Below are positions 4,904 through 6,884 of a stretch of DNA of 6,884 bases, in pieces; within the stretch, counting starts at the first letter, position 1; each line of letters opens with the position of its first letter. Made by a program: the position numbers and the translations under genes. The stretch covers positions 1 to 6,884 of the forward strand of contig CALDID010000282.1 of assembly GCA_937901865.1 (NCBI GenBank), given 5' to 3'. Under the pieces are notes generated by a model that was not told the DNA's origin, made no database searches, and saw only the letters and a list, made by a program, of their open reading frames with translations. This stretch comes from an uncultured Treponema sp. Lineage in GTDB: Bacteria > Spirochaetota > Spirochaetia > Treponematales > Treponemataceae.

Positions 4904-5491
4904 ATGGATCCGATAATATTAGCATCAGCTTCACCTAGAAGACAAGAGATTCTTAGTCAGTTGAATATACCTTTTAAGGTTATTCCTTCTCAAGATGAAG
5001 AAGTCTATCCAGATGATATGGAACATACAAAAATTCCAGAACACTTAGCTGTGCAGAAAGTACGAAGCATACAAAGAACTTTTTCTAAAGAGCTTGAAAC
5101 GTTTTGGATTTTGAGTGCAGACACGCTCATTTTATATGATGATAAAATATTTGGAAAACCAAGCGACCAAAATGAAGCTGAGTTTTTTTTGCGAACATTA
5201 CAGGGAAAAACACATAATGTTGTAACTGGCATTGCTTTATATAATGGCAAAGAGAAGACTTTGATAAGCCGTTCTAGCATAAATGAAGTAACATTCGCCC
5301 CCATGAGTGACGAAGAAATAGAATGGTATTTAAATACGGGCGATTGGCATGGAGTTGCTGGCGGCTATAGAATACAAGGAGTGGCTTCTTGCTTTATAAA
5401 AAGCATAAAAGGTTCTACAAGTTCAATTATGGGCTTGCCTATATTTGAACTTTATGATATGTTAAAGGAGCAGGGTTACAGTATTTTGTAA
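4904..5491 (+). CDS. maf: Maf-family nucleoside triphosphate pyrophosphatase (probable dTTP/UTP type)
   Basis: Hydrolyses noncanonical and some canonical nucleoside triphosphates to the monophosphate and pyrophosphate; the family is linked to nucleotide-pool cleaning and septum inhibition. It is cytoplasmic. The length of 195 residues is typical. Motifs in order: ILASASPRRQEIL (5-17) with the S-x-S-P-R-R phosphate-binding loop, Lys52, SADTLILYDDKIFGKP (71-86) with Asp73, GKTHNVVTG (101-109), GVAGGYRIQG (150-159) and GSTSSIMGLP (170-179). The IQG form (Gln158) is that of the YhdE-type dTTP/UTP pyrophosphatases, not the YceF 7-methyl-GTP type; this assignment is inference. AAGAGG lies five bases before the ATG. 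It is divergent from tRNA-Arg and 80 bases upstream of rpsB on the same strand, possibly cotranscribed with it. Confidence 0.93.
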   Translation: MDPIILASASPRRQEILSQLNIPFKVIPSQDEEVYPDDMEHTKIPEHLAVQKVRSIQRTFSKELETFWILSADTLILYDDKIFGKPSDQNEAEFFLRTLQGKTHNVVTGIALYNGKEKTLISRSSINEVTFAPMSDEEIEWYLNTGDWHGVAGGYRIQGVASCFIKSIKGSTSSIMGLPIFELYDMLKEQGYSIL

Positions 5492-5536
5492 TTTTGCACA
5501 TCTTCCGTGCGTATGCATGAGAAATAGAGTTTGGAA

Positions 5537-5554
5537 GAGTTTTTTAGAAAACTC
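5537..5554 (+). promoter_or_regulatory. rpsB leader hairpin
   Basis: GAGTTTT and AAAACTC form a perfect 7-bp stem with a TTAG loop, four bases before the rpsB Shine-Dalgarno AAGGAG (5559-5564). TCTTCC (5501-5506) can also pair with GGAAGA (5533-5538), which partly overlaps this stem. S2 represses its own mRNA in E. coli through a leader structure; a similar role here is inference. It is not a terminator, as no T run follows. Confidence 0.35.
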
Positions 5555-5571
5555 GGTGAAGGAGTGTCTTT

Positions 5572-6884
5572 ATGGCAGTAGTAACCATGAAGAGTTTGCT
5601 TGAATCTGGTGTACACTTTGGTCATCAGGTTAAGCGTTGGGACCCGAGAATGAAGAAATTCATTTTTACAGAGAGAAACGGGATTCATATCATTGATTTG
5701 CAGAAGACAATCGTAGCTATTAAAGACAGCTATGACGAAGTAAGAAAGATTGCTTCATCAGGTAAATCAATCTTGTTCGTAGGAACAAAAAAGCAGGCAC
5801 AGCAGGCTGTACAGAAAGAAGCTGAGCGCTGCGGAATGTACTATGTAAACAATCGCTGGCTTGGCGGTATGCTTACAAACTTTGCAACAATCAAAAAATC
5901 ACTTCAGAGACTCAAGAAAATTGAGAAGATGGAAGTAGACGGCACAATGGAGAAGCTCACAAAGAAAGAAGTTGCAGCTCTCCAGAAAGAGAAGGCAAAA
6001 CTTGATAAGAACCTTGGCGGTATCAAGGATATGAAAGATTTGCCAGGCGCACTTTTCATCATCGATACACACAAAGAGCAGATTGCAGTAGCAGAAGCTC
6101 GCCGCATGGGTATTCCGATTGTTGCAATCGTAGACACAAACTGCAATCCAGAAGGCATTGACTTCCCCATTCCTGGAAACGATGATGCAATTCGTGCAAT
6201 AAGCCTCTTTACCTCTATTATTGCAAACGCTGTTATTGAAGCTGATAACGAGCAGGGACTTAAGATTATTGAAAGCCTTACTGATGACGATGATGTTACA
6301 ATCAATGTAAAAGCTAAAGAAACATCATTAACAGTAATAATTGACTCTACAACAATACTAGAACCAGTAACAATTACCGGAGCATTATTAGCAGAAGACG
6401 CAACAGGTGAAAACTACCTACCAGACCAAATAATCACACTCACAATAACATACAACAACAACGAAGAAACAACCCAAACAATCAAAACACTAACCGACGA
6501 AAACGGAGAATATCAAATAACAATCACACCAAAAACAACAGGAACAATACAAGTAACAGCAACCTACAACAGAAACCAAGAATACCCAACAGCAACCGCC
6601 GAAGATGAAAGCATAATCACAAAAGTAGATGTATATATAGACTTTGTAACCAAAACATGGGCATACACCGATGAAGACATCACAATCACAGCACCTATAT
6701 ATTACATAGACACTGATTATAATGAAATACCATTAACCAACAACAACATCACAGACATAACCATAACAATAACCTACGATGACGGAACAGAAGTAACAAT
6801 CACAGACGCAACCATAGAAAACGGTGAAATAACCGCAACAATCCCAGCAGAACACCCAACAGGTGAAGCAACAATCACCATAAC
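5572..6884 (+). CDS. rpsB: 30S ribosomal protein S2, in-frame fusion to Ig-like repeats, cut by the window end
   Basis: S2 sits on the small subunit where the head meets the body and is needed for S1 binding and initiation. The ATG at 5572 follows AAGGAG by seven bases. Residues 1-236 are a complete S2 core: the MAVVTMKSLLESGVHFGHQ start, FVGTKKQAQ (69-77), NNRWLGGMLTN (93-103), VDTNCNPEGIDFPIPGNDD (187-205) and ANAVIEADNEQGLKIIESL (218-236). A treponemal S2 would normally go on for a few dozen variable acidic residues and stop. Here, after TDDDD (237-241), the frame runs on for about 196 more codons without a stop into a Thr/Ile/Asn-rich sequence unrelated to S2. tsf, the usual next gene, is not seen. 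The S2 identification is very secure; whether the fused protein exists is doubtful, and an assembly chimera is more likely. Confidence 0.93.
   Translation, partial: MAVVTMKSLLESGVHFGHQVKRWDPRMKKFIFTERNGIHIIDLQKTIVAIKDSYDEVRKIASSGKSILFVGTKKQAQQAVQKEAERCGMYYVNNRWLGGMLTNFATIKKSLQRLKKIEKMEVDGTMEKLTKKEVAALQKEKAKLDKNLGGIKDMKDLPGALFIIDTHKEQIAVAEARRMGIPIVAIVDTNCNPEGIDFPIPGNDDAIRAISLFTSIIANAVIEADNEQGLKIIESLTDDDDVTINVKAKETSLTVIIDSTTILEPVTITGALLAEDATGENYLPDQIITLTITYNNNEETTQTIKTLTDENGEYQITITPKTTGTIQVTATYNRNQEYPTATAEDESIITKVDVYIDFVTKTWAYTDEDITITAPIYYIDTDYNEIPLTNNNITDITITITYDDGTEVTITDATIENGEITATIPAEHPTGEATITI
6283..6884 (+). other. adhesin-like Ig-repeat segment, probably of methanogen origin (suspected chimeric join)
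   Basis: In frame with rpsB, about residues 242-437 form beta-strand-rich, Thr/Ile/Asn-rich sequence with at least one and probably two Ig-like domains. The first (about 252-350) has the pattern EPVTITG, then TDENGEYQITI, then TGTIQVTATYN; the second (about 352-437) is truncated by the window end. This pattern is typical of the large adhesin-like surface proteins of Methanobrevibacter and Methanosphaera (family knowledge, not searched). Codon use switches: Gln is CAG 10 of 10 times in the S2 part and CAA 5 of 5 in the tail; Leu is never TTA/CTA in 17 S2 codons but is in 7 of 8 tail codons; Ile ATA becomes common. The coding strand becomes A- and C-rich and poor in G and T. The change falls at about 6283-6330. 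Confidence 0.75.

Noticed and set aside
5904..6305. Minus-strand open frame of 133 codons opposite rpsB
   Set aside because: It is a shadow of the strongly conserved S2 coding sequence, with no ribosome binding site or recognisable protein features.
6330..6884. Tandem nucleotide repeat or CRISPR-like array in the ACA/ATA-rich tail
   Set aside because: The repetition is at the level of Thr/Ile codons in beta-strands. There are no identical repeat units with regular spacers.

Overview
Most of the window (about 1-6290) looks like chromosome from a low-GC spirochaete, probably Treponema or a close relative. This rests on recalled protein resemblance, mainly ribosomal protein S2, ACP, a lipoprotein with a relaxed lipobox and a HEAT-like periplasmic protein; no search was run. 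It is ordinary core-genome content with compact, readable promoters and terminators.

Layout. 1-315 has no clear protein gene. Its minus strand carries the parts of a small RNA: a promoter, two hairpins, an unpaired CACCTCCTTT stretch identical to the anti-Shine-Dalgarno tail of 16S rRNA, and an intrinsic terminator. A second, attenuator-like hairpin set follows at the left edge. 316-1008 (+) is a Bax inhibitor-1 family membrane protein. 1033-2963 (-) is a convergent run read coaD, rpmF, acpP, rnc. CoaD makes the CoA precursor that supplies the phosphopantetheine arm of ACP, L32 and ACP share tandem promoters, and RNase III follows an intrinsic terminator. 3115-3885 (+) is a lipoprotein with a Pro/Glu/Lys/Val-rich linker, divergent from coaD. 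3988-4704 (+) is an exported helical-repeat protein. 4777-4850 (-) is tRNA-Arg(CCG), sharing a bidirectional terminator with the previous gene and divergent from maf (4904-5491, +). rpsB starts at 5572 (+).

The most striking feature is the right end. The rpsB frame runs through the conserved S2 core to about residue 236-241. It then continues, in frame and without a stop, into a Thr/Ile/Asn-rich tail of Ig-like beta-sandwich repeats that resembles adhesin-like proteins of methanogens such as Methanobrevibacter or Methanosphaera. Codon choice and base composition change sharply at the same point. A ribosomal protein carrying cell-surface repeats is biologically unlikely, so a metagenomic assembly chimera between two gut or rumen organisms is the leading explanation; a real recombination or fusion is the alternative.

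Regulation. Several genes (BI-1, the lipoprotein, perhaps coaD) have good -10/-35 elements ending only 6-10 bases before the ATG and no Shine-Dalgarno, suggesting leaderless or nearly leaderless mRNAs. rnc, acpP, rpmF, the HEAT-like gene, maf and rpsB have recognisable ribosome binding sites.
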